Below, piece by piece: positions 1 through 10,393 of a stretch of 64,000 bases of DNA. Under the pieces are notes generated by a model. The model saw nothing but the letters and a program-made list of their open reading frames with translations, searched no databases and was not told the origin of the DNA. Positions within the stretch are counted from its first letter, which is position 1; every line of letters begins with the position of its first letter. Origin of the DNA: Thioclava electrotropha (GTDB lineage: Bacteria > Pseudomonadota > Alphaproteobacteria > Rhodobacterales > Rhodobacteraceae); the NCBI RefSeq assembly GCF_002085925.2, contig NZ_CP053562.1:2460001-2524000 (forward strand). Direction: 5' to 3'. The position numbers were made by a program, and so were the translations under genes.

Positions 1-1973
<1,973 letters not shown>

Positions 1974-2028
1974 GGCCACCTGCGCGCCCGGCTGCTCGCG
2001 CAGCTTTTTCTACCCGTCTCGCGCAAAA

Positions 2029-2042
2029 TTGACATCAATCAA
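2029..2042 (+). promoter_or_regulatory. FNR-type box upstream of the type I exporter operon
   Basis: TTGACATCAATCAA matches the FNR/FnrL pattern TTGA(T/C)-N4-(A/G)TCAA. Its centre is 2035.5; a class II promoter spacing of 41.5 bp predicts transcription from about 2077, with GAAAAT (2064-2069) in the -10 position, 26 bp before the GTG start at 2103. An FNR-type regulator gene is encoded at 11305-12039. The match and spacing are visible; regulation is inferred. Confidence 0.6.
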
Positions 2043-2102
2043 TGATGCCCCTCACCGCGTCGTGAAAATGAACCCGGGGATACGCAACTTTGGGGTATTG
2101 GC

Positions 2103-3833
2103 GTGGGACTTTCTTCTTCGGGCGCGCGGTCGGAAATGCGGCGCGCTTTTTCCGGGAGCCGGGGGTTGATCGGCTCCGCTGTTCTTTTCAGCTTTTTCAC
2201 CAATCTTCTGCTGCTGACCGGGCCGCTTTTCATGCTGCAGGTCTATGACCGGGTGATCGGTTCGCGCTCGGAAGAGACGCTGGTCGCGCTGTTCGGTCTC
2301 GTGGTGTTCCTCTACCTGTTCTACACCATTCTGGAATTCGTCCGCGCCCGCGTGATGGCGCGGGTCGGCGCACGGCTTCACGCCAATCTCTCCGACCGGG
2401 TCTTCCGCGCCTCGCTGGAGCGCGCAGCGCTGGGGCGCACCGACAAGGGCGCGAGCGCGTTGCAGGACCTCGATGCGGTGAAAACCGTCTTCGCCTCGCC
2501 GGTGCTGCTGTCGCTCTTGGACATTCCGTGGACGCCGGTCTTCGCCGCCGCGATCTTCATCTTCCACCCGCTTCTGGGCTGGCTGGCGCTGGCGGGCGGT
2601 GCGCTTTTGGTCGTGACCTCGCTGCTCAACCACTGGCTCACCCAGACCCGCCTGACCGAGGCGCAGGGCACCTCTTTCGCGGGCAACCAGATCGCGCGGC
2701 AGGTCGAGGACGGGGCCGATTACCTCTGGGCGCAGGGCATGGGAGAGACCATGCGCGCGCGCTGGCAGGACACCCAGACCGAAGGCCAGCGCAAGATGCT
2801 GCGCGCGGCCGACTGGACCGGCGCGTTCGGCGCATTTTCCAAGGGCTTCCGGATGCTGCTGCAATCGGCGGTGCTGGCCGTAGGTGCCTATCTGGTGCTG
2901 CAACACGAGATGACGGCGGGCGCGATCATCGCGGGCTCGGTCCTGCTGGGCCGCGCGCTGGCCCCGGTCGAGCAGGTGCTGGGCCAATGGACACTGCTGC
3001 ACCGCGCACGCAACGGCTGGGCCGCGCTGCGGGCGTTTCTGGGCTCGGTGCCCGAGCCGCGCAAGCCGACCGAACTGCCCGCGCCGACGGGCGATCTCTC
3101 GGTGCGCGGCGTCTCGGTCTCGCGCAAACGTGGCGAGCGTCCGATCCTGTATAACGTGAGCTTCGATGTCGCCCCCGGCGAAGCCATCGGCGTGATCGGC
3201 AAGAGCGGCTCGGGCAAGACGACGCTGGCGCGGGCGCTGGTGGGTCTCGTGTCCCCCACAGCGGGCGAGGTGCGCCTCGCCGCCGCCAAGCTCGACCAAT
3301 ACAGCCCCGAGCGGCTGGGCCAGTTCATCGGCTACCTGCCGCAGGTGGTGAAGACCTTCGACGGCACCATCGCCGAGAACATTGCGCAGATGGCCCAATC
3401 GCCGGATGCCGAGCGGGTCGTGGCCGCCGCAAAGAAAGCGCATATCCACGAGATCATCCTGCAACTGCCCAAGGGCTACGACACCCATATCAGCGCGCGC
3501 GACGCGCAGCTCTCGGGCGGCCAGCGCCAGCGGCTGGGTCTGGCCCGCGCGCTCTACAACGATCCGGTGCTTCTGGTGCTCGACGAGCCGAACTCGGCAC
3601 TCGACTCCGAGGGCTCCGAGGCGCTGAACGCCGTGGTGAAGGCGATGACCGAGGAAGGTAAATCGGTCGTGCTGATGACCCACCGCACCAATGCGATCAA
3701 AGCCTGCTCGCGCCTCGTGATCCTCGAAAGCGGCCAGATCACCGCGCAGGGGCCGCGCGACGAGGTCATCCAGTCGATGATCAAGAACGCGCAGGACGTG
3801 CAACGGATTCTGACGATGAGGGCCGAGAAATGA
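2103..3833 (+). CDS. Type I secretion system permease/ATPase, PrtD/HlyB-like
   Basis: Inner-membrane ABC exporter that drives one-step secretion of C-terminally signalled RTX-type proteins. It has 576 residues: a membrane domain (about 20-310, hydrophobic stretches near 25-45, 60-80, 140-175 and 250-285), then one ABC ATPase domain with Walker A GKSGSGKT at 366-373, signature LSGGQ at 470-474 and Walker B LLVLDEP at 490-496. There is no N-terminal C39 peptidase-like domain, which fits the PrtD subgroup. GTG 2103 is used; ATG 2136 is an alternative start. The stop overlaps the next start (ATGA), so the pair is translationally coupled. No TolC-like outer-membrane partner lies nearby. The obvious substrate is the RTX gene at 5951-8368. 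Confidence 0.92.
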   Translation: MGLSSSGARSEMRRAFSGSRGLIGSAVLFSFFTNLLLLTGPLFMLQVYDRVIGSRSEETLVALFGLVVFLYLFYTILEFVRARVMARVGARLHANLSDRVFRASLERAALGRTDKGASALQDLDAVKTVFASPVLLSLLDIPWTPVFAAAIFIFHPLLGWLALAGGALLVVTSLLNHWLTQTRLTEAQGTSFAGNQIARQVEDGADYLWAQGMGETMRARWQDTQTEGQRKMLRAADWTGAFGAFSKGFRMLLQSAVLAVGAYLVLQHEMTAGAIIAGSVLLGRALAPVEQVLGQWTLLHRARNGWAALRAFLGSVPEPRKPTELPAPTGDLSVRGVSVSRKRGERPILYNVSFDVAPGEAIGVIGKSGSGKTTLARALVGLVSPTAGEVRLAAAKLDQYSPERLGQFIGYLPQVVKTFDGTIAENIAQMAQSPDAERVVAAAKKAHIHEIILQLPKGYDTHISARDAQLSGGQRQRLGLARALYNDPVLLVLDEPNSALDSEGSEALNAVVKAMTEEGKSVVLMTHRTNAIKACSRLVILESGQITAQGPRDEVIQSMIKNAQDVQRILTMRAEK

Positions 3834-5134
3834 GCAAATCCTCCGATTTCGCAAATAGCCGACTTCTGCTCGCCGCAGGCTTCGGCGCGATCACCCTCCT
3901 CGTCGGCGGCATGGGCGCCTGGAGCGTCGGCGCGAAGATCAACGGCGCGGTCGTGTCGCGCGGCGTGGTCAAGGTCGAGAGCGAACGGCAGGTGATCCAG
4001 CACCCCGATGGTGGCGTCGTGGGCGAAATCCTCGCCCATAACGGCGATCAGGTGCATGCGGGCGACGTGCTACTGCGCCTCGACGGGACCTTTCTGCGCT
4101 CGGAGCTTGCGATCGTGCAGGCGCAGCTTCTGGAGATCGCGGTGCGCAAGGCGCGGCTGGCCGCCGAGCGCGACGATCTGACAGAGGTGGATTTCACCGT
4201 ACTGCCCGACTTCCCGATGCTCGACCCCGAGCAGGTCGCCCAGCAACGCGAGGGCCAGAGCAACCTCTTTGCCGCGCGTCAGGCGACGATGGCCAAGAAG
4301 ATCAACCAGCTGCGCGAGCAACAGCAGCAGATCGAAAAGCAGATCGAAGGCGTCGAGGCGCAGCGCGTCTCGCTGATGGAACAGCTCGACCTCGTGTCGC
4401 AGGAGCTGGAGGACAAGCAAAGCCTTTACGAGCGCAAGCTGATGGAAGCCTCGCGCGTGCTCGCCACCCAGCGCGAACATGCCAAGCTGACCGGCGAGAT
4501 CGGGCGGCTGAACTCGGTCATCGCGGAGGCGCGCGTGCGGATCTCGGCGCTCGAGATCGAGGTCGTCGGCCTGTCCGAGGATCGCCGCGAGGCCGCGATC
4601 ACCCAGCTGCGCGACCTGCAATATAACGAGATTTCGCTGGTCGAACGCGAAAACACCCTGCGCGAGAAGCTCGCACGGCTCGACGTGCGCGCGCCGGTCG
4701 ATGGCGTAGTGTTCGGCTCGCAGGTCTTCGCGCTGCAATCGGTCATCCAGCCCGCTCAGCCGATGATGTTCCTCGTGCCCAGCGATCAGCCGCTCTACGT
4801 CTCGGTCCGCGTCGATCCGACGAGCATCGATCAGGTCTATTCCGGTCAGCAGGTCTCGCTGCAATTCTCGACCTTCAACCGTCGCACCACGCCCGCGATC
4901 CCGGCCGAAGTGCTGCGGGTCTCGCCCGACGTGCAGACTGACGAGGCGAACCGCGAGACCTATTACGAGGCGACGGTGGAGCCCGATCCGGAAGCGCTGG
5001 CCGCCCTGCCCGAGGTCAAGCTGATGCCCGGCATGCCGGTCGAGGCCTTCCTCAAGACCGACGCGCGCACGCCGCTGTCCTACCTGACCCAGCCGCTGAC
5101 GATCTATTTCAACCGCGCCTTCCGAGGGGAATGA
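3830..5134 (+). CDS. HlyD/PrtE family type I secretion membrane fusion protein
   Basis: Periplasmic adaptor that links the ABC exporter to an outer-membrane TolC-like channel. It has 434 residues, with one N-terminal transmembrane helix (about 11-33), a first lipoyl half (GDQVHAGDVLLRLDGTFLRSE), a long charged coiled coil from about 110 to 280 rich in Gln, Glu and Arg, and the second lipoyl half around RAPVDGVVFGSQV, followed by a beta-barrel segment. It begins in the ATGA overlap with the ATPase gene. The operon ends in a hairpin-plus-T4 terminator 50 bp downstream. Confidence 0.92.
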   Translation: MSKSSDFANSRLLLAAGFGAITLLVGGMGAWSVGAKINGAVVSRGVVKVESERQVIQHPDGGVVGEILAHNGDQVHAGDVLLRLDGTFLRSELAIVQAQLLEIAVRKARLAAERDDLTEVDFTVLPDFPMLDPEQVAQQREGQSNLFAARQATMAKKINQLREQQQQIEKQIEGVEAQRVSLMEQLDLVSQELEDKQSLYERKLMEASRVLATQREHAKLTGEIGRLNSVIAEARVRISALEIEVVGLSEDRREAAITQLRDLQYNEISLVERENTLREKLARLDVRAPVDGVVFGSQVFALQSVIQPAQPMMFLVPSDQPLYVSVRVDPTSIDQVYSGQQVSLQFSTFNRRTTPAIPAEVLRVSPDVQTDEANRETYYEATVEPDPEALAALPEVKLMPGMPVEAFLKTDARTPLSYLTQPLTIYFNRAFRGE

Positions 5135-5185
5135 GGGGGGCCAAGGGTTCCGCTTCAGGCAGCGCCCCGAACGATCAAAATGAAC

Positions 5186-5216
5186 GGCCCGGCAGGATAC
5201 CTCGCCGGGCCCTTTT
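5186..5216 (+). terminator. Terminator of the type I exporter operon
   Basis: GGCCCGGC at 5186-5193 pairs with GCCGGGCC at 5204-5211 around a 10-nt loop and is followed by CTTTTC on the plus strand. It lies 50 bp after the adaptor stop codon. Confidence 0.8.
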
Positions 5217-5261
5217 CGTGATCGGGGTCAGGTTACTGCGCCGCGAGGGAGGAAAGAGAAA

Positions 5262-5287
5262 GGCCCGGCGGATCGCTCCGCCGGGCC
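5262..5287 (-). terminator. Terminator of the RTX / TbpB-like lipoprotein transcript
   Basis: GGCCCGGCGGA (5262-5272) pairs perfectly with TCCGCCGGGCC (5277-5287) over a 4-nt loop. Read on the minus strand the stem is followed by TTTCTCTTTCC, so it suits the lipoprotein gene ending at 5319. It shares its stem core with the plus-strand terminator 70 bp away, so the two insulate convergent operons. Confidence 0.75.
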
Positions 5288-5318
5288 CTTCCGGTACCAC
5301 TGATGAAAGTGGGGTCGG

Positions 5319-5924
5319 TCAGGGCGTTTGCGTGGTGATGAACGCCCCGGTGAACGCATCGTTCGTCACCCCGTCATCAAGCGTTCCGTCTGCATAGCCA
5401 GCAATATTGTCGGGCAGCGTTGCTCCGCTCCCGCCGACGAATTCGCCGTCGAGCAAAATCGAGGTGGTGTAATCGGTGCCGCCGTTGGAGAGCGTCCCAT
5501 CGAGGCTGCCTCCGAAGGTATCGGCCGTCCCGACAACGCCGCTATCGGTGATCGTCCCGCCGGAAAGCGTAAGCGAGCCGGTATAGGCGTCCTTCGTCGA
5601 GTGCTGGAAATTCGTCGCCGAGCCGGTGACCGTCCCGCCCGAGAAATTCGCGTCAAGCGATAGCTCGCCGATTAACGTCCCGCCGCTGTCAAGGTCGCCC
5701 TTGACGTAACCGGTGTAGCTGGCCGTGCCCGAATTCGGCACATCGTCGCGTCCGCCAGTCACATCCCCGGTACTCAGATCCACGACCCCAGCCGCCGCCG
5801 TATCGGCGCGCGCCACGAGTTCCGCATAGGTGGGGGCGGTGTTGACCGTGGTTCCGCTGCCGCCGCAGGCCGAGAGAGTGGCGGCCGCAGCCGCCAGTGC
5901 GATGAAAGTTACTTTGTTGTCCAT
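5319..5924 (-). CDS. TbpB-like beta-barrel lipoprotein, candidate Slam client
   Basis: Predicted surface or outer-membrane lipoprotein of 201 residues. The signal peptide ends in lipobox LSAC with the lipidated Cys at residue 20. The mature part is made of short Gly/Thr/Ser-rich strands of the type FSGGTVTGSA...YTGSLTLSGG, the up-and-down barrel pattern of the C-lobe of transferrin-binding protein B and related Slam clients. It lies 26 bp downstream of the RTX reading frame on the same strand, and a Slam-like gene lies at 8653-10053. The ligand is unknown; TbpB relatives bind transferrin, haemoglobin, complement factors or other host or environmental proteins. Fold assignment is moderately sure and the function is inferred from context. 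Confidence 0.7.
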   Translation of the reverse strand: MDNKVTFIALAAAAATLSACGGSGTTVNTAPTYAELVARADTAAAGVVDLSTGDVTGGRDDVPNSGTASYTGYVKGDLDSGGTLIGELSLDANFSGGTVTGSATNFQHSTKDAYTGSLTLSGGTITDSGVVGTADTFGGSLDGTLSNGGTDYTTSILLDGEFVGGSGATLPDNIAGYADGTLDDGVTNDAFTGAFITTQTP

Positions 5925-5950
5925 TCGTATTGTCCTTCTAGAAACCCGGA

Positions 5951-7591
5951 TCAGACGCTCACGAGCGTCATGTCGGCGACAAATTGATCGACGGTTGTGA
6001 AATCATCCTCGGTGATCAGGCTCACATCCACATCGCGCAGGATCATCCGGTCGTCACCTGCGGTGATTTGAGTGCCCGTCGTGCGGTAGCTGGTGATCTC
6101 GAGGTCGGCGAAGGTCAGCCCCCCGTCGAGTGCGATCATGTCGACCCCGTCTTCGAAGTCGTAGACGATGTCGAGCGTGGTGCCCTCTGCGAAGACGAAC
6201 CCATCCGCGTCCAGACCGCCATAGAGACGGTCGAGCCCGGCACCCCCGTCGAGCAGGTCGGTGCCCGCAAGGCCGTAGAGGATATCGTTTCCGCCCAGCG
6301 CCGTGATGATGTCGTCGCCCGGGGTCCCCATCAGCGTCTCGCTCGCATCGGTACCGATGATCTCGTTGGGGCCCGTTGTGCCCGGATCATCGCCCGCACC
6401 CGGGTTGGCCAGAAGGAAGTCTTCCTCCATGACGAGCCCCTGGCTCGGCCCGAGATCGCCAGCCACGTCGGTCAGCGTCGCGATCAGAACCGGGTCGGCA
6501 CCGATTTCGGCCCCATCCGTGTCGAGCCAGATCTCGAGGTCGTCCCCATTCACCACTTGCGAGATGTTGTCGGCAAAATTCGTGTCCGAGACGCCCAGAC
6601 CGATCAGGCCAATCGCATCGGTGCCGACTTCGAAATCGCTGATCGTGCTCGCGGTCAGCGGCACGCCCTCGACCGAGGAGCCGTAGGTGAGGACGAAGAG
6701 ATCGGTGCCCGCGCCGCCCGTGAAGGCGTTCGAGCCGATCCCGACAAGGAAATCATTCCCGTCCGTGCCGACGACATTGGCCCCCACCGCGTAGGGCGTG
6801 ACCAGCTCGTAATCCATCAGCAGCTCGGCGCTGTAGATCGTCGCGGGTTTGATATCGCCCTTGATGTAGACCGCCATATCGAAGCCGTCGGAATAGTTCA
6901 TCCCGTTGACCGACACCTCGCCGGGCTTGTCCTGCCAGCCCGAGCTGACCGAGAGCGGCTGGGCGGGATAGCCCCAATCGAGCAGGTTGATCACCGTCTG
7001 GGTCTCTGCGCCGACCTCGTATTTCACCTCGTCATTGGTGGGAGGCGGCTCGTCGCTCGGGTCGATCGGGATCACCACCGAGGGCAGATCCTGCCCATAT
7101 TTGTCGGTCTTCAGACGCCAGCGCGGACCGCTATCGGCATATTCGGTGCCATCTTCGTTCAACACCGGCTCGAAGGGCTCGCGGTCCATCGTGGTGTACC
7201 AGGCGTTGGTGAAGCCCGCCGCCCCATCCTCGGCCCCGATCGTCGCGAGATCGCTCGCTGCCCATTGCTGCGCCAGAAGATCGTCGCGCAGGATCGTGCC
7301 CGCCTCGTAGAGCGTGCCATCCCCCGCATAGTAGTCATCGGCAGTGATCCAGACCTCACGGGCACCCTGCCCGTCGAGGTTGTAGTCCGGCACGATGATA
7401 TATTCGGGCAGAGTGCCGATAGCGGCTTCGTTCTCGAAGTCTTCGGGGCGGACCTGATCGTTGGGGTTGTTGGTAATCGTGTGATGGATCACCAGTTCGG
7501 CCTCGGTCACGTGGTAGATGTTACGCAGCGAGGTGTAGGGGTTATACTCGCTCCACTCGTCGGGCAGGTCCATCGTCGCTTCAAGACGCAC
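5951..7591 (-). CDS. RTX calcium-binding protein, C-terminal part (downstream of in-frame amber)
   Basis: C-terminal portion of a probable type I secreted protein. It carries one degenerate calcium-binding nonapeptide block (GTDGNDFLVGIGSNAFTGG) and a second, better one (GTPGDDIITALGGNDILYG, then LLDGGAGLDRLYGGLDADGF), with an acidic overall composition as expected for an RTX passenger unfolded before export. It ends in FVADMTLVSV, a hydrophobic tail that could be the secretion signal. The frame is the same as that of the ORF ending at 7619 and is separated from it only by TAG 7619-7621; the interval codes plausibly (GNTIKKPNDV). The ORF could start independently at GTG 7591, but no good ribosome site is evident. 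It is best read as the second half of one gene spanning 8368-5951. Confidence 0.75.
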   Translation of the reverse strand: MRLEATMDLPDEWSEYNPYTSLRNIYHVTEAELVIHHTITNNPNDQVRPEDFENEAAIGTLPEYIIVPDYNLDGQGAREVWITADDYYAGDGTLYEAGTILRDDLLAQQWAASDLATIGAEDGAAGFTNAWYTTMDREPFEPVLNEDGTEYADSGPRWRLKTDKYGQDLPSVVIPIDPSDEPPPTNDEVKYEVGAETQTVINLLDWGYPAQPLSVSSGWQDKPGEVSVNGMNYSDGFDMAVYIKGDIKPATIYSAELLMDYELVTPYAVGANVVGTDGNDFLVGIGSNAFTGGAGTDLFVLTYGSSVEGVPLTASTISDFEVGTDAIGLIGLGVSDTNFADNISQVVNGDDLEIWLDTDGAEIGADPVLIATLTDVAGDLGPSQGLVMEEDFLLANPGAGDDPGTTGPNEIIGTDASETLMGTPGDDIITALGGNDILYGLAGTDLLDGGAGLDRLYGGLDADGFVFAEGTTLDIVYDFEDGVDMIALDGGLTFADLEITSYRTTGTQITAGDDRMILRDVDVSLITEDDFTTVDQFVADMTLVSV

Positions 7592-7618
7592 GTCATTGGG
7601 CTTCTTGATCGTGTTGCC

Positions 7619-8368
7619 CTAGCGATAGAGCAGCTTGCCGTCATCCTTCAGCGTCACCGAGTAGTCGCTGCTGACCGCGATATTGCTGTCGATCTCAGTT
7701 TCGTTGGGGGCAAGAATATCCTTGATATCGACTTTGCCGTCACCATTGGTGTCGGTAATCGTGATGCCCTCGTACTCGCCGGCCAGAAGGCCGCGCACCG
7801 ACTTCCCATCATATTCACCGCCAACGATGAAGAGCTCGTCGTCGAGCGGATAGAGCGCCTCGGTATCCCCCGGGAAACGCTGGTCGGACAGGATGTTCTG
7901 CATCACGACGTAATGTTCGGTCGAGGCCTTCACCGTGTTGCCGCCCAGACCCGCGAGCCAAGTGCCGTACACGGCGGGCGTCTTGAACGTGTCGGTGGGT
8001 GAATCCGAGATCACGAGGCCAAGCTGATTGCCCTCGGAGTCGTAGACATCACCCGCCCAACCCTCGGCATAGTCGCCATCGAGCTCTTTCTGCTCGGCAT
8101 TCTGGAAATCACTGACGTAATAGCCGAATTCACTGTCGATCGGATAAAGCGTCACCCCCTCCTTGGTGATCTTGGTATCCTCGGGATCGTTCGGATCGTC
8201 GACGGTATCGAAGACCGCCTGCGGGTCTTCGGAGTTCCCAACCGTCATCCCGTCGAAGGTCACCGTGATATCCGCCGTGCTGAAAACATGCGACGAGCGG
8301 AACATCGGATCGGTGTTCAGCGGTTCGTCCCAATCGTCGACGTTACCTGGGTCAATTTGTGTCGCCAT
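7619..8368 (-). CDS. RTX-type secreted protein, N-terminal part, ends at in-frame TAG
   Basis: N-terminal 249 residues of what appears to be an 805-residue protein. ATG 8368 (MATQIDPGN) is chosen because GAGGGGAC lies 6-7 bp before it. There is no signal peptide, as expected for a type I substrate. An EF-hand-like loop (DTNGDGKVDIKD) near residue 220 suggests calcium binding. Translation stops at TAG 7619-7621, with the reading frame continuing in phase into the RTX repeat part. The N-terminal region matches no family I recognise. A strand-matched terminator (8632-8646) lies between the Slam-like gene and this one, so it probably has its own promoter in 8369-8630. Confidence 0.75.
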   Translation of the reverse strand: MATQIDPGNVDDWDEPLNTDPMFRSSHVFSTADITVTFDGMTVGNSEDPQAVFDTVDDPNDPEDTKITKEGVTLYPIDSEFGYYVSDFQNAEQKELDGDYAEGWAGDVYDSEGNQLGLVISDSPTDTFKTPAVYGTWLAGLGGNTVKASTEHYVVMQNILSDQRFPGDTEALYPLDDELFIVGGEYDGKSVRGLLAGEYEGITITDTNGDGKVDIKDILAPNETEIDSNIAVSSDYSVTLKDDGKLLYR

Positions 8369-8631
8369 ATCTGCGTCCCCTCTATCCATATGAGCGAACC
8401 GATGACCCCTCAGGCACCTGCCCTCCCGTCATCCGCTGCGTCCCCACGTCAAATGGCGTCCAGTCAGGAAATAGAGACTTATCCCTCTGATTTCACTGCG
8501 AATTTACCGTCATCCACGGCTCACATTCCCGTGAGTTCTTCGTGATTCGCATTGATGTGTGTCAACGAAATCGAGAGGAAATGGGCAGCGTGGCCACTTA
8601 GTCGCAGAAATCGCAATATTTACAGATGAAA

Positions 8632-8646
8632 GCCCCGAACCGGGGC
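8632..8646 (-). terminator. Terminator-like hairpin after the Slam-like gene
   Basis: GCCCC/GGGGC hairpin (GCCCC, loop ggttc, GGGGC on the minus strand) followed by TTTCATC. It lies 7 bp after the stop of the gene at 8653. It is short, so termination may be partial. Confidence 0.5.
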
Positions 8647-8652
8647 GTGAGG

Positions 8653-10053
8653 TCAGAAATTCGACCGCAGTCCGAGCCGCAATTTCACCTGCGAGCTGTC
8701 GTAGAAATCGACATTGGAGCGGGTCTCTTCGCCCTCCAGCCGCAGGGTCGGCGAGATGCCGTAGAATTCGAGCTTCGGGAACCCGAATTGCAGCGCCAGC
8801 CTCCCGCGCGTGTCGCGCCGTGCGCCGGGCCCGTAAAGCGTCGCGTCATAATCGCGTCGCTCCAGTTCCAGCGCCGCGCCGACGCTGACGGTCCCGGCCA
8901 GCGGCTTGGCGAAATCGTAAGACACGCCCGCAAGCATCGCCCGATGATCGATCTCGACCGCCTCCGAGGACGCGTCGCGCAGGGCAAAGGACAGCCCCAG
9001 CCGATCCCCTCCCTCAAGCCGCCGGTGATGGCTCAGGCTTGCGGTGACGACATTCGCCGAGTTGCGGAAATTGTCGAGGCGCAACTGCCGTTCGCCAGAG
9101 AGCGTCACCTGCGTGAGCGAACGCCGTGGATCGCCCCACTGCGCGCTGCCCGAAACCCGCAGATAGTCGCTCAGATCGTCGCCGCCATACCAGTTCTTGC
9201 CCGCGAGAAGATCGAGACGATAGCGCAACGGCGCATCGGCCGGGCTGAGCGCCTGCCCCAACGTCGCCTCGACCGCGTTGAACGTGTAATCCGAGCCACG
9301 CGCATCGGGCACCGAGTCCTTCGCATCGCCCGACAGGACCACCTGTTTGGTGTAGATCTGCGCCCCGAAACTCGCGGGCAACTCTCCAAACCCTGCGAAT
9401 TTGTAGCGCGCCTTCAGCGACAGCGAAATTTCATAGCCCGACAGCGCCTTCGCATCGGGATTGAGCGTGAAGTCGATGCCGCCGATATCGACCGTATCCG
9501 CGAGACTGCCATTGTTGACATTGCTGGACGCGCCCGCGTCGAAAGCTACGGAGAAGCTCCACGGATTGGCCGCGGACAGGACGCGATAGTCCCGCACGCT
9601 CGACGCGCGCAGGGCATCATTGGGCGCCATTTCGATCGCGCGGCGTTGCCAGAGCTGGGCTGCGAACGGATGCCCGAGATCGTAGCTCGCCGCCGCCATC
9701 TCGACCGCGCTGACATATTTTTCCTGCTGCGTCCGGGCCTGCGCATTGGCGCGGGTCGCCGCCGCCTTCGCGCCTGCCGCGTCGCCCTGCCCCCGCAGCG
9801 CCCGCGCCAGAACGACAAGCGCGCCCACATCGTCTGGATTGCGCGCCAAGCGCGCGCGCGCCGCTGCCTCCGCCGCGGGCCAATCGCCCGACCGCAGCAC
9901 CTGCTGCAGCGCCGCGTCGGTGATAGCGTCAGCGACGGGAGCCTCCGCGACCGCGGGACCGGGCCCCAAGACAAGCAGCAGGGCCATCGCCCCGCCGCAC
10001 AGAAGACGCCAGGCGCGCCGCAGTTTGCGCCCGTCGATATGGCCTTCGGTCAT
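8653..10053 (-). CDS. Slam-like (DUF560) outer-membrane protein with N-terminal TPR domain
   Basis: Candidate surface lipoprotein assembly modulator, an outer-membrane protein that moves client lipoproteins or related barrel proteins to the cell surface. It has 466 residues: a signal peptide (arginine-rich start, Ala/Leu core, to about residue 37), a TPR-like periplasmic part (about 45-160, for example NPDDVGALVVLARAL), then about 290 residues of alternating amphipathic strands ending in the terminal aromatic RLGLRSNF, as expected of a 14-strand barrel. ATG 10053 follows AGGGG at 6 bp; an upstream in-frame ATG at 10086 lacks this. The TbpB-like lipoprotein at 5319-5924 is the natural client. 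A generic TPR-porin is the alternative. Confidence 0.75.
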   Translation of the reverse strand: MTEGHIDGRKLRRAWRLLCGGAMALLLVLGPGPAVAEAPVADAITDAALQQVLRSGDWPAAEAAARARLARNPDDVGALVVLARALRGQGDAAGAKAAATRANAQARTQQEKYVSAVEMAAASYDLGHPFAAQLWQRRAIEMAPNDALRASSVRDYRVLSAANPWSFSVAFDAGASSNVNNGSLADTVDIGGIDFTLNPDAKALSGYEISLSLKARYKFAGFGELPASFGAQIYTKQVVLSGDAKDSVPDARGSDYTFNAVEATLGQALSPADAPLRYRLDLLAGKNWYGGDDLSDYLRVSGSAQWGDPRRSLTQVTLSGERQLRLDNFRNSANVVTASLSHHRRLEGGDRLGLSFALRDASSEAVEIDHRAMLAGVSYDFAKPLAGTVSVGAALELERRDYDATLYGPGARRDTRGRLALQFGFPKLEFYGISPTLRLEGEETRSNVDFYDSSQVKLRLGLRSNF

Positions 10054-10129
10054 TGTCACCCCTTTGAGGTCGCGCGCCCCAGACAATGCGGGCGGCGAGA
10101 TGCATCAGCCCCTCGCCGCCCGTGTCAGA

Positions 10130-10327
10130 TTATTGCGACGCTTGCTCGCGCGAGCGATCCTGGTCTTGCGTATTGGTGTGGGTGCCCGAGGTATCCGTGG
10201 TGGCGGTCGAAGTGCCCGCCGGAGCGGTCATCGCCTCATCGGTCATGTCGGAAGCTGCCGGACCGGTCATCGTCTCGCAGCCAGCCAGAGCCGCAGTCAC
10301 GCCAAGAATGATAAGCAGGTTTTTCAT
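10130..10327 (-). CDS. Small lipoprotein
   Basis: A 65-residue protein with a signal peptide and lipobox LAGC, lipidated Cys at residue 17. The mature part is a short Thr/Ser/Asp-rich disordered segment (48 residues) with no fold I recognise. AGGAGA lies 7 bp before the ATG. It is the first gene of the minus-strand island. A perfect FNR box at 10380-10393 with TAAAAT at the -10 position predicts a start near 10345, only 18 nt before the ATG, which makes this the most likely direct target of that box. Confidence 0.8.
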   Translation of the reverse strand: MKNLLIILGVTAALAGCETMTGPAASDMTDEAMTAPAGTSTATTDTSGTHTNTQDQDRSREQASQ

Positions 10328-10379
10328 CTGTCTCTCCTTTGTTGCAAGATATTTTACCGTGACTGTTCAGCGTGATTCT

Positions 10380-10393
10380 TTGATGCCGATCAA
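10380..10393 (-). promoter_or_regulatory. Perfect FNR box driving the small lipoprotein gene
   Basis: TTGATGCCGATCAA is an exact match to the FNR consensus TTGAT-N4-ATCAA. With a 41.5-bp spacing the minus-strand start point falls near 10345, and TAAAAT (10356-10351) occupies the -10 position. No comparable -10 is seen in the plus direction toward the regulator gene at 10543. Confidence 0.75.

Noticed and set aside
7619..7621. TAG recoded as pyrrolysine
   Set aside because: No pyl genes are seen and such recoding is not known in Rhodobacterales; mutation, sequencing error or plain readthrough are simpler.
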